Shown here piece after piece: positions 7,485-15,657 of a DNA stretch of 64,000 nucleotides. Positions within the stretch are counted from its first letter, which is position 1. Every line of letters begins with the position of its first letter. A model generated the notes under the pieces. That model was not told where the DNA came from and did no database searches. It saw nothing but the letters and a program-made list of their open reading frames with translations. Source of the DNA: CAZXWN01 sp964644695 [NCBI: uncultured bacterium]. Its GTDB lineage: Bacteria > UBP4 > UBA4092. Location: the NCBI GenBank assembly GCA_964644695.1, contig CAZXWN010000008.1, forward strand, positions 43,894-107,893, read 5' to 3'. The translations under genes and the position numbers were made by a program.

Positions 7485-8819
7485 TTGATTCAACCAAGAA
7501 TGAGTCTCCGGCCCATGGACACAGAGTTCAAACGCCGGATGTCACCCTCACTGGCATTGATGACTCTGGCCGCACTCACACCCCGGGACCATACGGTCAC
7601 TCTGGCAGATGAGAATATCAAACCCGTTCACACGGACGATTCTCCCGACATGGTCGGTATTACCGTGAATGTGGATACTTCTCTGAGAGCTTACCAGATT
7701 GCCGCCCAATACCGGGCCCGGAAGATTCCCGTTGTTCTCGGAGGGATCCATGTCAGTGCCAACCCACAGGAAGCACAACCCCATGCGGATGCGCTTTGTA
7801 TCGGGGAAGCGGATGAGTTGTGGCCGTCAATTTGTCAGGACACTCTTAATCATTGTTTGAAACCGGTTTACCAGGGAACACAGGCCGCCAACCCTGTCTC
7901 CATCCCCATTCCCAAATGGGAAGTGATTGATTCCTCCCAATACCTTTACACCAACATTATTTGTTCCAGCCGGGGATGTCCTTTCCGGTGTGAATTTTGT
8001 TACAACAGTTGTGACTATGTTCATTCTGGAGTCCGAAACCGGCCCGTATCGGAAATCCTGAGAGAGATAGAAAAACTCGGGACTCGTCATGTCATGTTCA
8101 TTGACGATAATTTTATTGGGAATCTGGACTGGACCCGGGAATTTATGAGAGCTATCCAGTCCATGAATCTCACCTGGAATGCCGCGGTCAGTTCCAACAT
8201 CATTCATCATCCTGATGTGATGGATCAGATGCAACAGACAGGATGTCGGAGTTTGTTTATTGGATTTGAGTCTATCAATTCACAATCCATCGCCAGTGTC
8301 CAGAAACATCAAAACCATATCCAGAATTATGAGACCTTGATTCGTGAATTACATCAGCGGGATATCATGATCAATGCCAGTTTAGTTTTCGGATTTGATT
8401 ATGATTATCCGGATGTCTTCAAAAATACTCTGAACTGGCTGGTATCCAATAAAATCGAAACGGTCACAGCTCACATCCTGACACCCTACCCCGGAACAGC
8501 TTTGTATAAAAAGTTTACCCATGAAGGCCGTATCGTTGACCATGACCCTACTCACTACAATACCGCCCATGTCGTTTATGAACCCAAAAACATGAGCCGG
8601 GAGGAATTATATCGTGGGTATCTGTGGGTCTATAACCAGTTCTATTCCCTGAAAAATATCTATCGAAGATTACCGGACAGCCGTTCGCAGCGGATGCCCT
8701 ACCTGATGTTTAATCTGATGTATCGGAAGTTTGGACGGCTGACATCGCGTATCATGTCAGGAAGTTTAATGCAGAAGGCAGGAAGACTCGGCCGCCGGTT
8801 ATCCTACGGGATTGATTAA
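7485..8819 (+). CDS. B12-binding radical SAM enzyme
   Basis: About 444 residues. An N-terminal cobalamin-binding-like Rossmann domain (MVGITVNVDT; VVLGGIHVSANPQEA; DALCIGEADELWP) precedes a radical SAM core. The cluster motif is SSRGCPFRCEFCYN (CX3CX2C, about residues 161-174), with MFIDDNF and FIGFES strands typical of the MiaB/elp3-like fold. A C-terminal extension of about 120 residues resembles the DUF4070-type tail. The family does methyl transfers or ring rearrangements on varied substrates; the substrate here is unknown. TTG 7485 is the first conventional start, but it has no SD within range. AGGGGG (7459-7464) lies 8 bases before an in-frame ATT at 7473, which would give MHIKLIQPRMSL, a better family-like N-terminus. 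Confidence 0.82.
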   Translation: MIQPRMSLRPMDTEFKRRMSPSLALMTLAALTPRDHTVTLADENIKPVHTDDSPDMVGITVNVDTSLRAYQIAAQYRARKIPVVLGGIHVSANPQEAQPHADALCIGEADELWPSICQDTLNHCLKPVYQGTQAANPVSIPIPKWEVIDSSQYLYTNIICSSRGCPFRCEFCYNSCDYVHSGVRNRPVSEILREIEKLGTRHVMFIDDNFIGNLDWTREFMRAIQSMNLTWNAAVSSNIIHHPDVMDQMQQTGCRSLFIGFESINSQSIASVQKHQNHIQNYETLIRELHQRDIMINASLVFGFDYDYPDVFKNTLNWLVSNKIETVTAHILTPYPGTALYKKFTHEGRIVDHDPTHYNTAHVVYEPKNMSREELYRGYLWVYNQFYSLKNIYRRLPDSRSQRMPYLMFNLMYRKFGRLTSRIMSGSLMQKAGRLGRRLSYGID

Positions 8820-8831
8820 GTCTCTGAATAA

Positions 8832-8867
8832 AAATAAGAGGTCCCATGAGGATGGAACCTTTTATTT
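8832..8867. terminator. Bidirectional terminator
   Basis: A 16-bp stem (8832-8847 with 8852-8867; one wobble, one mismatch) with a 4-base loop and A/T tracts on both sides sits between the convergent genes ending at 8819 (+) and 8886 (-). Confidence 0.75.
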
Positions 8868-8885
8868 AATGTTTACTTTTGAAAA

Positions 8886-10064
8886 TCAGAACTTCGGTAA
8901 TCCTGGATTTACCGCCGGGACAATGGCAATCGTTTCCATTTCAATCAACCATCCCGGACGGCACACCGGAGCCACGATCGTTTCCAGAGGGATGTCTCCG
9001 AATCGTTGTTTAAGTTCCTGCCGCACTAATCCAAAATCACTCAAGTCCCGGACATAGACAATCAGGACTCCCATATCCTGAAGAGTTCCCCCGGCTTCCG
9101 TCAACAGGGCTTCCACATTCTCAAGAGTTCGGGCAAGTTGTTTCTGAATATCCCCGGGATACAGGATATTTCCCTTGGAATCAATACTGGCCGTTCCGGA
9201 GATAAAGATATGTTTTCGGTCCTGGTATGATACAGCGGTTCCCCGTTCAAAGGTCACGCCATAGATATGGGTCGGACTTAAATAATCTGTTGCCGCCAGA
9301 TACTGTATCTGGTTGGGTTGAACACCAGAGATGGCATAGGCATCCATAATGACTTTGGCATTCACATCTGAATAAGTCCCCTCAATACCGGTACTGGCAA
9401 TGAAATGCGTCTGAGGTGTCAGTCTCTGCTGGGCAAACAATTCTCTCCGAGCCACCACCAATCCCTGATAATTGGCGTCAATGTTCTGGACAAAAAACCA
9501 GGTCCGAATAACATTCTCCGCCAGTGTCATGTCTCTGTATTGAAGTTGTTTCAGATAGTTTTCCAGGATACCCTGAGTCTGGTCATAAGACGTTTGACCG
9601 GACACACAAGTCATTCCGGTTCTCCAGTAATGGGAATGAGAATCCCGTTTCAGAATAAGGGCTGTGTCTTCTTTGGTTTTCTCCAGTTGGGATTGCGGGT
9701 CATTGATATGATAAGCCCAGAGTGCCACTTTCACCGGAGGGACTGAGGGCTGACATATCCAGGAGACGGCACACAGTTCACCAATATTGTGAGGGTCGGA
9801 AAACGAATGAGATTGCAGGATGCCGGCCTGGTTCATCAAGTCACTGCAGAAAAACCGCCGCAGGACTGCCGTTTCCTTCTGAAGACCCAATATCTCCAGA
9901 GTCTTCTGGTAAGCCTGATACACCCATTCCAGCTGGTCTTCCATTGAACCATATTCCACAGGCCGGATAATCAAGTGATATTCCTCTACCCCACTATCTC
10001 CACAAAATCGGGAGATGTTCACCGTAGCAGGAATAGTCCCGCAATCTATTGTTTTGAAATCCAA
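8886..10064 (-). CDS. RidA-family / FkbO-Hyg5-like chorismatase-like protein
   Basis: 392 residues. The C-terminal ~120 residues are a clear YjgF/RidA-type domain (HIFISGTASID, then GDIQKQLARTLENVEALL, and VRDLSDFGLVRQELKQRF). The longer N-terminal part has a second Rid-like half, the architecture of FkbO/Hyg5-type chorismatases and related proteins. Those enzymes hydrolyse chorismate for secondary metabolites; many relatives are uncharacterised. TTG is the start: GGAG lies 7 bases before it. An ATG 5 bases upstream is in another frame. It begins 18 bases after the PPC protein stop, so it is probably the last gene of the DUF1549-DUF1501-PPC operon, an unexpected cytoplasmic partner for exported proteins. 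Confidence 0.75.
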   Translation of the reverse strand: MDFKTIDCGTIPATVNISRFCGDSGVEEYHLIIRPVEYGSMEDQLEWVYQAYQKTLEILGLQKETAVLRRFFCSDLMNQAGILQSHSFSDPHNIGELCAVSWICQPSVPPVKVALWAYHINDPQSQLEKTKEDTALILKRDSHSHYWRTGMTCVSGQTSYDQTQGILENYLKQLQYRDMTLAENVIRTWFFVQNIDANYQGLVVARRELFAQQRLTPQTHFIASTGIEGTYSDVNAKVIMDAYAISGVQPNQIQYLAATDYLSPTHIYGVTFERGTAVSYQDRKHIFISGTASIDSKGNILYPGDIQKQLARTLENVEALLTEAGGTLQDMGVLIVYVRDLSDFGLVRQELKQRFGDIPLETIVAPVCRPGWLIEMETIAIVPAVNPGLPKF

Positions 10065-10082
10065 TTCATAACTCCTGTTGAT

Positions 10083-12413
10083 TTACTTTTTATTGAGGGG
10101 CTGGATGATTTCCATCGGGATTGCCGGTAACACACCCAAAGATACGGATTGTTTAGCCGCCGCTTTGGGGGCATTAGGTCGATTGACCGTTACCTCAGAA
10201 AACACATCAATAATCAAATTATCCTGATATCCGGGTTTGAGTATCTTGGCATCTGAACCAATCGTGAAAGATAATTTACCCGGTACGACTTTGACATTTT
10301 TCAGTGAAATACCTTTAGGGGGTTCATTTAATTTCAATTGGAGATTTGGGGTCCGGGCTCTTGGAGGTAAAACAACTTCCACGGGAACAGCTCCTCCAGC
10401 CGGTATGTTTATCTTCCCAATGTCAGGAACAGGAAGATTCATCCACCGGCGGACATCTTTCAATGATACTGCCAGTTCTCTGGAGGGTACCAGATGATGA
10501 TAGGCAAAAGCCTGCATCATGTCGTCTGAAGGAACTACCGGACGGATCACCTTCTGGCCATTGACCGAGGCACTCCCTTCCAATAGAAGATGCGTTACCG
10601 CCATATCCATCTGCCAGGGCGCTGTCATCGTCATTCGTATCTCATCCATCCCCGCAGGTATTTTGTTTCCACTCAGACGAAATCCCGAAGGCGCTCCCTT
10701 TAATCCAATAGAGATATCCCCAGTGAACCCTTCTTTACGGATAGCATACACTTTAACGGGAATCGTTCTTCCCGGTGACAGATTGAGAGTGGAGGGTGTC
10801 ATCCGCAGGGCAAAATCCGGACGGGGTGGACCAAATCGTAATCGGTACGCATACGCATCACCGCCCTGATTCTGAGCATCCCTCAAAGTAAGGTAATAAA
10901 TTCCTTCGGCGGGTATTTTATACATCAGGAAAGAATCCGCATGATGCGTCAACATTCCATATTCCTTGTCCGGCCGGTCATCATTCCATTGCAGAACACT
11001 CCCGACAGAATTGGTTATCTGGACCCATGAGTCCAGAGGTGACTGGAGCCGCCGGGCCTGAACATCCACAACCAGGGTTTCCCCCGTTTTCCCGTCATAT
11101 CGGAATACATCAATATCCCCAGGTTGTGAGATTTTGCCATTCACAATCTGGGAGGAATAAACACGCTGTGCATTTTGAATCGTATTATTCGGTTCGGTTT
11201 CCAGGAATTCCGGAAGGGTATCTACGGCATAACTGACGGGATTTGTTTTCAGCCCAGATTGCGTCAATGTCAGTTCCCGAATATTATCGGATCCCGGTTG
11301 AGTGTCTAGTTCAATTTGTCGTTGATTCAAATTCCATCCAGTAACCCAACTATAAGAGGATTTACCGGACCTGCCGCCCAGAGGAAACAGGCCAGTGACA
11401 AAAGGAGTCTTCCCCAAGGTGACCCGGTAAACGAAATCATCCCGCCCCCGATAAATCGCATCGCGAATTTCTAATTCATACTCTCCATCTTCAGGAACCC
11501 GATAAGACAATATCGGGTCTGGATTAAATCGGAAATCATCCACATACGCCACTTCATCACCATTGGCATTAAACAGTGTCAGAGTCGCCTGGAACCAGCC
11601 GGGAACCGCATCCGCCAGATAAGGAATCAAGGTTCGGGCTTTTGTCTCCGCAACCAGGATATCCCCCTGTTTTGCTTCAAACCGGTATCGGTCCACATCA
11701 CTATCTCGAATCTGTCCGTTAATCACAACAGGGAGAGTTAGAAAATCCATACGAGGTGCATTGGGGTCATTGGGTTCTTCTTCTCGTATTTCCGGAAAGG
11801 GTCCTACCTCAAACCGTAGTGGATTGGTCATTCCTGTTTTTGTGGACAATCGAATTTCACGAGGTCCAGTATCGGCGTTCTTATCAATCGTTATTTCGAG
11901 AACAATTGTTTCTGCAATCGCTTCATTGGGTTGCAGCTGTCGTTTCGGATTCAAATATTCATCGGCGATTTGTTTAAGTTCCCGGGGAGATTTATTTTCC
12001 AAGTCCCGGAACATTGGATAATCCGGCAATTCCACCTTAAATTCTTTCTTGTTTGGATTATCATTCTTTGTCGTATCAACAGCTCTTAATGGTTGTTCCC
12101 GTTGAATCGGAGCATTGGGAAACCGTCGTCCGCGTATCTCCTGCAGTTGTTTTGCCAGTTCCTGCCGCTGCATATTTGAGAGGGGCCGCAGATAAAGAAG
12201 GACTCTTCCTGTTACTCCCTCACCGGTCACATAGACTTCATCCACATCTTTTAAGGCTTGCCCGCCCACAGAAATAATCGAGACAGTGCCTTTCTGTCCA
12301 CCGGCAGGAAAAACATATCCAATATGAGCTTGTTTCTGTTGCGCCTGTCCCCAGGCAAAAGGCAGAATCAGCAGTGTTACTGTCGCAATGAATAATTGTT
12401 TAAAAAATGACAT
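10083..12413 (-). CDS. Secreted pre-peptidase (PPC) domain protein
   Basis: About 776 residues. Signal peptide MSFFKQLFIATVTLLILPFAWG. An N-terminal Ig-like segment (YVFPAGGQKGTVSIISVGG) is followed by a charged linker with NMQRQELAKQLQEIRGRRF. Two PPC-like beta-sandwich domains follow, at about residues 230-335 (EEPNDPNAP, then RDSDVDRYRFEAKQGD) and 395-510 (TEPNNTIQNAQ, then GDIDVFRYDGKTGE). A third, less certain Ig-like part ends the protein. No protease or other catalytic domain is visible. This layout is common in Planctomycete-type exported proteins encoded with DUF1501 and DUF1549 genes. ATG 12413 is preferred over 12419: GGGG lies 10 bases upstream. It is the third gene of the operon, 14 bases after DUF1501. 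Confidence 0.8.
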   Translation of the reverse strand: MSFFKQLFIATVTLLILPFAWGQAQQKQAHIGYVFPAGGQKGTVSIISVGGQALKDVDEVYVTGEGVTGRVLLYLRPLSNMQRQELAKQLQEIRGRRFPNAPIQREQPLRAVDTTKNDNPNKKEFKVELPDYPMFRDLENKSPRELKQIADEYLNPKRQLQPNEAIAETIVLEITIDKNADTGPREIRLSTKTGMTNPLRFEVGPFPEIREEEPNDPNAPRMDFLTLPVVINGQIRDSDVDRYRFEAKQGDILVAETKARTLIPYLADAVPGWFQATLTLFNANGDEVAYVDDFRFNPDPILSYRVPEDGEYELEIRDAIYRGRDDFVYRVTLGKTPFVTGLFPLGGRSGKSSYSWVTGWNLNQRQIELDTQPGSDNIRELTLTQSGLKTNPVSYAVDTLPEFLETEPNNTIQNAQRVYSSQIVNGKISQPGDIDVFRYDGKTGETLVVDVQARRLQSPLDSWVQITNSVGSVLQWNDDRPDKEYGMLTHHADSFLMYKIPAEGIYYLTLRDAQNQGGDAYAYRLRFGPPRPDFALRMTPSTLNLSPGRTIPVKVYAIRKEGFTGDISIGLKGAPSGFRLSGNKIPAGMDEIRMTMTAPWQMDMAVTHLLLEGSASVNGQKVIRPVVPSDDMMQAFAYHHLVPSRELAVSLKDVRRWMNLPVPDIGKINIPAGGAVPVEVVLPPRARTPNLQLKLNEPPKGISLKNVKVVPGKLSFTIGSDAKILKPGYQDNLIIDVFSEVTVNRPNAPKAAAKQSVSLGVLPAIPMEIIQPLNKK

Positions 12414-12427
12414 AATCATCCATCCCC

Positions 12428-13786
12428 TTAGAGTGACATAATTTCTTTTAACCGGCCGCCGGACTTTATATCACTTCCCGGAAGAGGCAGGACCGTCACA
12501 TCAAGTCCCTTATTGTTTGGTAATGGCCCGGCAGGATTAATCCCAAGAAGTTCATAGATACTACCTATCAAATCTACCGGATACACCGGCCGCTTCAATA
12601 CTTCTTCACCGCGGGCATCACTCTCTCCTACCACCAGACCACCCTTGAATCCACCGCCGGCCAACACCACGGAGAAACAATTCCCATAATGGCTACGGCC
12701 ACCATTCCAGGGTTCTTCCCACAACACCTTGGGAGTCCGTCCAAACTCTCCACCGCACCAGACAATCGTACTGTCCAATAATCCATGGCTTTTCAAATCT
12801 TCCAGTAATGTTGCCATTCCCTTATCCAGCTCAGGCAGCATTCTCCGCATGGTCTCGAAGTGCCGTTTGTGGGTGTCCCATCCGTTGTAGTTGATGGTGA
12901 CATAAGGCACACCCAGTTCCACCAACCGCCGCGCCACCAGACAGGACTGTCCGAACTTGTTCCGTCCATACCGGTCTCTCAATTCATCTTTCTCTACGGA
13001 CAGGTCAAACACCTTGGCACCATCACCCAGAATCAGGTTATAGGCATTTTCTTCCGCCCGGTCGAGTTGACCAAACCCGGGATTCCCTTTCAATAAACCA
13101 CCGAGGGTATCCAGGTTATGAAGCAATTCTCTTCGGCTTTGCTGGCGCTCATCAGAGACACCTTCGGCTACGATACCGGATACTGCAAACCGTTTCTGAT
13201 TCGGGTCTCCCCCTGTTGCAAACGGTTTATATTTCTGTCCCAGAAAACCCGATTCCGAGAATCGGCCCTGAGGTTGTGTTAACACGATATAGGGAGGAAT
13301 GACTCCTTTGTAACCCTGGTCATACCCCTTAAAAACAGACACGACTGCACCTGCGGATGGATAGACTATCCTGTCCCCCGGTTTACGCCCTGTCTGCATG
13401 GCATAGGCGGCAGTTTCGTGCGCATTAATACCATGAGTCATACTTCGGATGATGGAATAGTCATTGGCATGCTGAGCCAGTTGTGGAAGGAGTTCCCCGA
13501 TTTGGATTCCGGGGATATTTGTTTCGATGGGATGATTGAGAGGTCCGCAATAATCGTATCCTGCAGACGGTTTAGGGTCAAAGGTATCCAGATAACTGGG
13601 ACCACCCCATAACCAGATTTGAATCACGGATTTTGCTTTTGCATTTTTATTCAGTACGCCGGGAGAAGGGTCGGCTGCCCACACCTGAATCCCATAACGA
13701 TTCAACAGGGTCATTGCCAGTGTCCCTGCACCCAGTTTCAAGATATCTCGCCGGGATAAGGCATTCAATAGATGTCTTTTTTTCAT
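12428..13786 (-). CDS. DUF1501 family protein with Tat signal
   Basis: 452 residues. An N-terminal twin-arginine signal (LSRRDILKLGAGTLAM) predicts folded export. The body shows the DUF1501 (sulfatase-like alkaline phosphatase fold) hallmarks: WLWGGPSYLDTFDPKP, HGINAHETAAYAMQTGR, the WDTHKRHFETMRRMLP block, and WCGGEFGRTPK. The catalytic role of DUF1501 is not established. In Planctomycetes it is nearly always next to DUF1549/DUF1553 proteins, as here, and polymer breakdown at the periplasm has been suggested. ATG 13786 is used rather than the in-frame TTG 13807 because GGAGAAGAGGA lies directly upstream and the Tat motif then sits at the right distance. It is 54 bases downstream of the DUF1549/1553 gene. 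Confidence 0.88.
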   Translation of the reverse strand: MKKRHLLNALSRRDILKLGAGTLAMTLLNRYGIQVWAADPSPGVLNKNAKAKSVIQIWLWGGPSYLDTFDPKPSAGYDYCGPLNHPIETNIPGIQIGELLPQLAQHANDYSIIRSMTHGINAHETAAYAMQTGRKPGDRIVYPSAGAVVSVFKGYDQGYKGVIPPYIVLTQPQGRFSESGFLGQKYKPFATGGDPNQKRFAVSGIVAEGVSDERQQSRRELLHNLDTLGGLLKGNPGFGQLDRAEENAYNLILGDGAKVFDLSVEKDELRDRYGRNKFGQSCLVARRLVELGVPYVTINYNGWDTHKRHFETMRRMLPELDKGMATLLEDLKSHGLLDSTIVWCGGEFGRTPKVLWEEPWNGGRSHYGNCFSVVLAGGGFKGGLVVGESDARGEEVLKRPVYPVDLIGSIYELLGINPAGPLPNNKGLDVTVLPLPGSDIKSGGRLKEIMSL

Positions 13787-13840
13787 ATCGTCCTCTTCTC
13801 CTGACAATACAGAGTTCTTATCCGTGAAAATACTTCTTTA

Positions 13841-15406
13841 TTAATGTCGATACAGAAATTCCTTGGAGTTTATCAATACCCACACCAGGTCATCCGTTGC
13901 CTGTTTCTGGCCTAACCCTTTCGTTTTGTAATATGCCAGGACCGTCTTTAATTCTGAATCCGTAGGATATCGGGATAACAGGGTCAGATAAATCATTCGA
14001 ATCAGTTCTTGATTATTGTTTTTATAAGTATTGAATAGTTTTCGGAGCGGGGGACTTTGCTCTATCTTCCTTTGAATCTCATTGGAGTTCAGAAGATAGA
14101 GCCGCTGTGAATCACTGGAATCGTTATTGCGTTCCGATTCAAGTCCACTGTCCCGCGGAGGCCGTCCAAACATTTCCAAAAACTGGCTGGTAATACTTCC
14201 ATCTGACAGGGAAATCGTACGCTGATAGGGGGGAGTATTGGTAAAAGGTTCCGGGACAGGACTACTGTACCCCTCACCGGTTCCTCCAATCGTGTTCAAT
14301 GCATCCACCAGAACTTCCGCTTCTAATCGACGCACCCCATAATTCCCAAACAGTTTCTCAGACTTGGTACTTTGTGTTTTGGGGATAGAAGAGGCCTGGT
14401 AGGTTCGTGAATTCAGGATGATCCGGTAGATATGTTTTAAGTCGTAGTTGGATTTCACAAACTCTTTCTCAAGGTAGGACAACAATGCCGGATTTACCGG
14501 GGGATTATCCTTACGGATATCATCCGGGTCATGGATTATTCCCCGCCCCATAAGCCAATACCAAATCCGGTTCACAATGTTTTTACTGAACCAGGGATTA
14601 TTAGGAGTAATCAACCAGTCGGCAAAGACTTTCCGGGGGTCCTGTTCAGGGAGTATCTTCACCTTTGTCCCATCAGGATAGCGAGTCTGTATGACACTGG
14701 CTGAAGAAAGGTCATGATAAACAATCTCTTCCTTCCATTCCGCTGTCCCCTTGTATCCGACCCGCGTAAAAAAGGATGCCATCTCCGATTGCTGAGCGGC
14801 CGGCATTTTTTCATATCGTGTTCCCATAAAAGTCAGAGCCACTGCCGCAGCAATGGCGGTTGAATCATGACTTTGAATGGCTCGATAAAAGTTCACCGGC
14901 GGAACTCGGAAGTTACTCCCACTGGAAGTCAGCATTTCCCGTACAAACACATCATAGTGTTTATTATTCCGCAGGGAGTCTCGTATCCATCTATGATAGG
15001 TTTGGACTGCATTCGGCCAAAGATTGATGGGGAACTCCGCCTTTACTCGCAGCAAGTCACACCATTTCATTGACCAATATTCGGCATACTCTTTCCGGTT
15101 TAGGAGTTGGTCAATCAGAATAGACCGTTTGTCCGGTCTGCTGTCTTTCAAGAAAGAAACAACTTCCTCTGAAGTCGGGAGAGTCCCAATAACATCAATA
15201 TAGACTCGTCGGATAAACACTTCGTCAGAACAAAGGTTGGCTTGTTGAACCCCTTCCCGTTTCAGTTGCCCATTAACGAGAATATCTATCAAGGTGGTTG
15301 AAGCAGTAATCCCTGACTTTTCATACGGTTTATTGACAGGAGATTCTGAAGCTATTCCATAACTTAGTGTGAGAACCAGTAATCCAATCAGTATCAGATA
15401 CTTCAT
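13841..15406 (-). CDS. DUF1549/DUF1553 domain protein
   Basis: 521 residues, exported: MKYLILIGLLVLTLSYGIA is a signal peptide. The DUF1549 part begins around residue 45 with CSDEVFIRRVYIDVIGTLP and includes KRSILIDQLLNRKEYAEYWSMKW. The DUF1553 part follows (DPRKVFADWLITPNNPWFSKNIVNRIWYWLMGRGI; LEKEFVKSNYDLKHIYRIIL; RRLEAEVLVDALN). No cytochrome c CXXCH motif is present, unlike the fused Planctomycete versions. First gene of a four-gene minus-strand operon. The start is set by GGTGG before ATG 15406; an in-frame start at 15451 would add an odd polar extension before the signal peptide. Biochemical role unknown. Confidence 0.87.
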   Translation of the reverse strand: MKYLILIGLLVLTLSYGIASESPVNKPYEKSGITASTTLIDILVNGQLKREGVQQANLCSDEVFIRRVYIDVIGTLPTSEEVVSFLKDSRPDKRSILIDQLLNRKEYAEYWSMKWCDLLRVKAEFPINLWPNAVQTYHRWIRDSLRNNKHYDVFVREMLTSSGSNFRVPPVNFYRAIQSHDSTAIAAAVALTFMGTRYEKMPAAQQSEMASFFTRVGYKGTAEWKEEIVYHDLSSASVIQTRYPDGTKVKILPEQDPRKVFADWLITPNNPWFSKNIVNRIWYWLMGRGIIHDPDDIRKDNPPVNPALLSYLEKEFVKSNYDLKHIYRIILNSRTYQASSIPKTQSTKSEKLFGNYGVRRLEAEVLVDALNTIGGTGEGYSSPVPEPFTNTPPYQRTISLSDGSITSQFLEMFGRPPRDSGLESERNNDSSDSQRLYLLNSNEIQRKIEQSPPLRKLFNTYKNNNQELIRMIYLTLLSRYPTDSELKTVLAYYKTKGLGQKQATDDLVWVLINSKEFLYRH

Positions 15407-15617
15407 AAAGGATTCCACCTTTGTTTTTCCGGTAATCCGTTCAGGAAACAATTTGTTACAGAACCACTCTCAAAACAGACCTGTTATTCATATACAATAC
15501 TCAAAAATTAAACCATCATCAGGTTCATCTATCCGGTTTGACGGATAGATTACCAAACTTGTTCCCTGACAATGTTCAATGATTCTCATTTCAACAATTT
15601 CAATAGAAACAAAAAAA

Positions 15618-15640
15618 GGGGCTTTATCTTCTAAAGCCCC
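15618..15640 (-). terminator. Rho-independent terminator
   Basis: Perfect 9-bp stem GGGGCTTTA / TAAAGCCCC with a 5-base loop. On the minus strand it runs into seven T residues (15611-15617 on the plus strand are A). It closes the gene ending at 15658. Confidence 0.93.
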
Positions 15641-15657
15641 TCGTAAACAATCTTTGT

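Noticed and set aside
10065-10069. ATG just upstream of the RidA-like gene as its start
   Set aside because: It is out of frame with the protein; the TTG five bases downstream is in frame with GGAG at a good distance.
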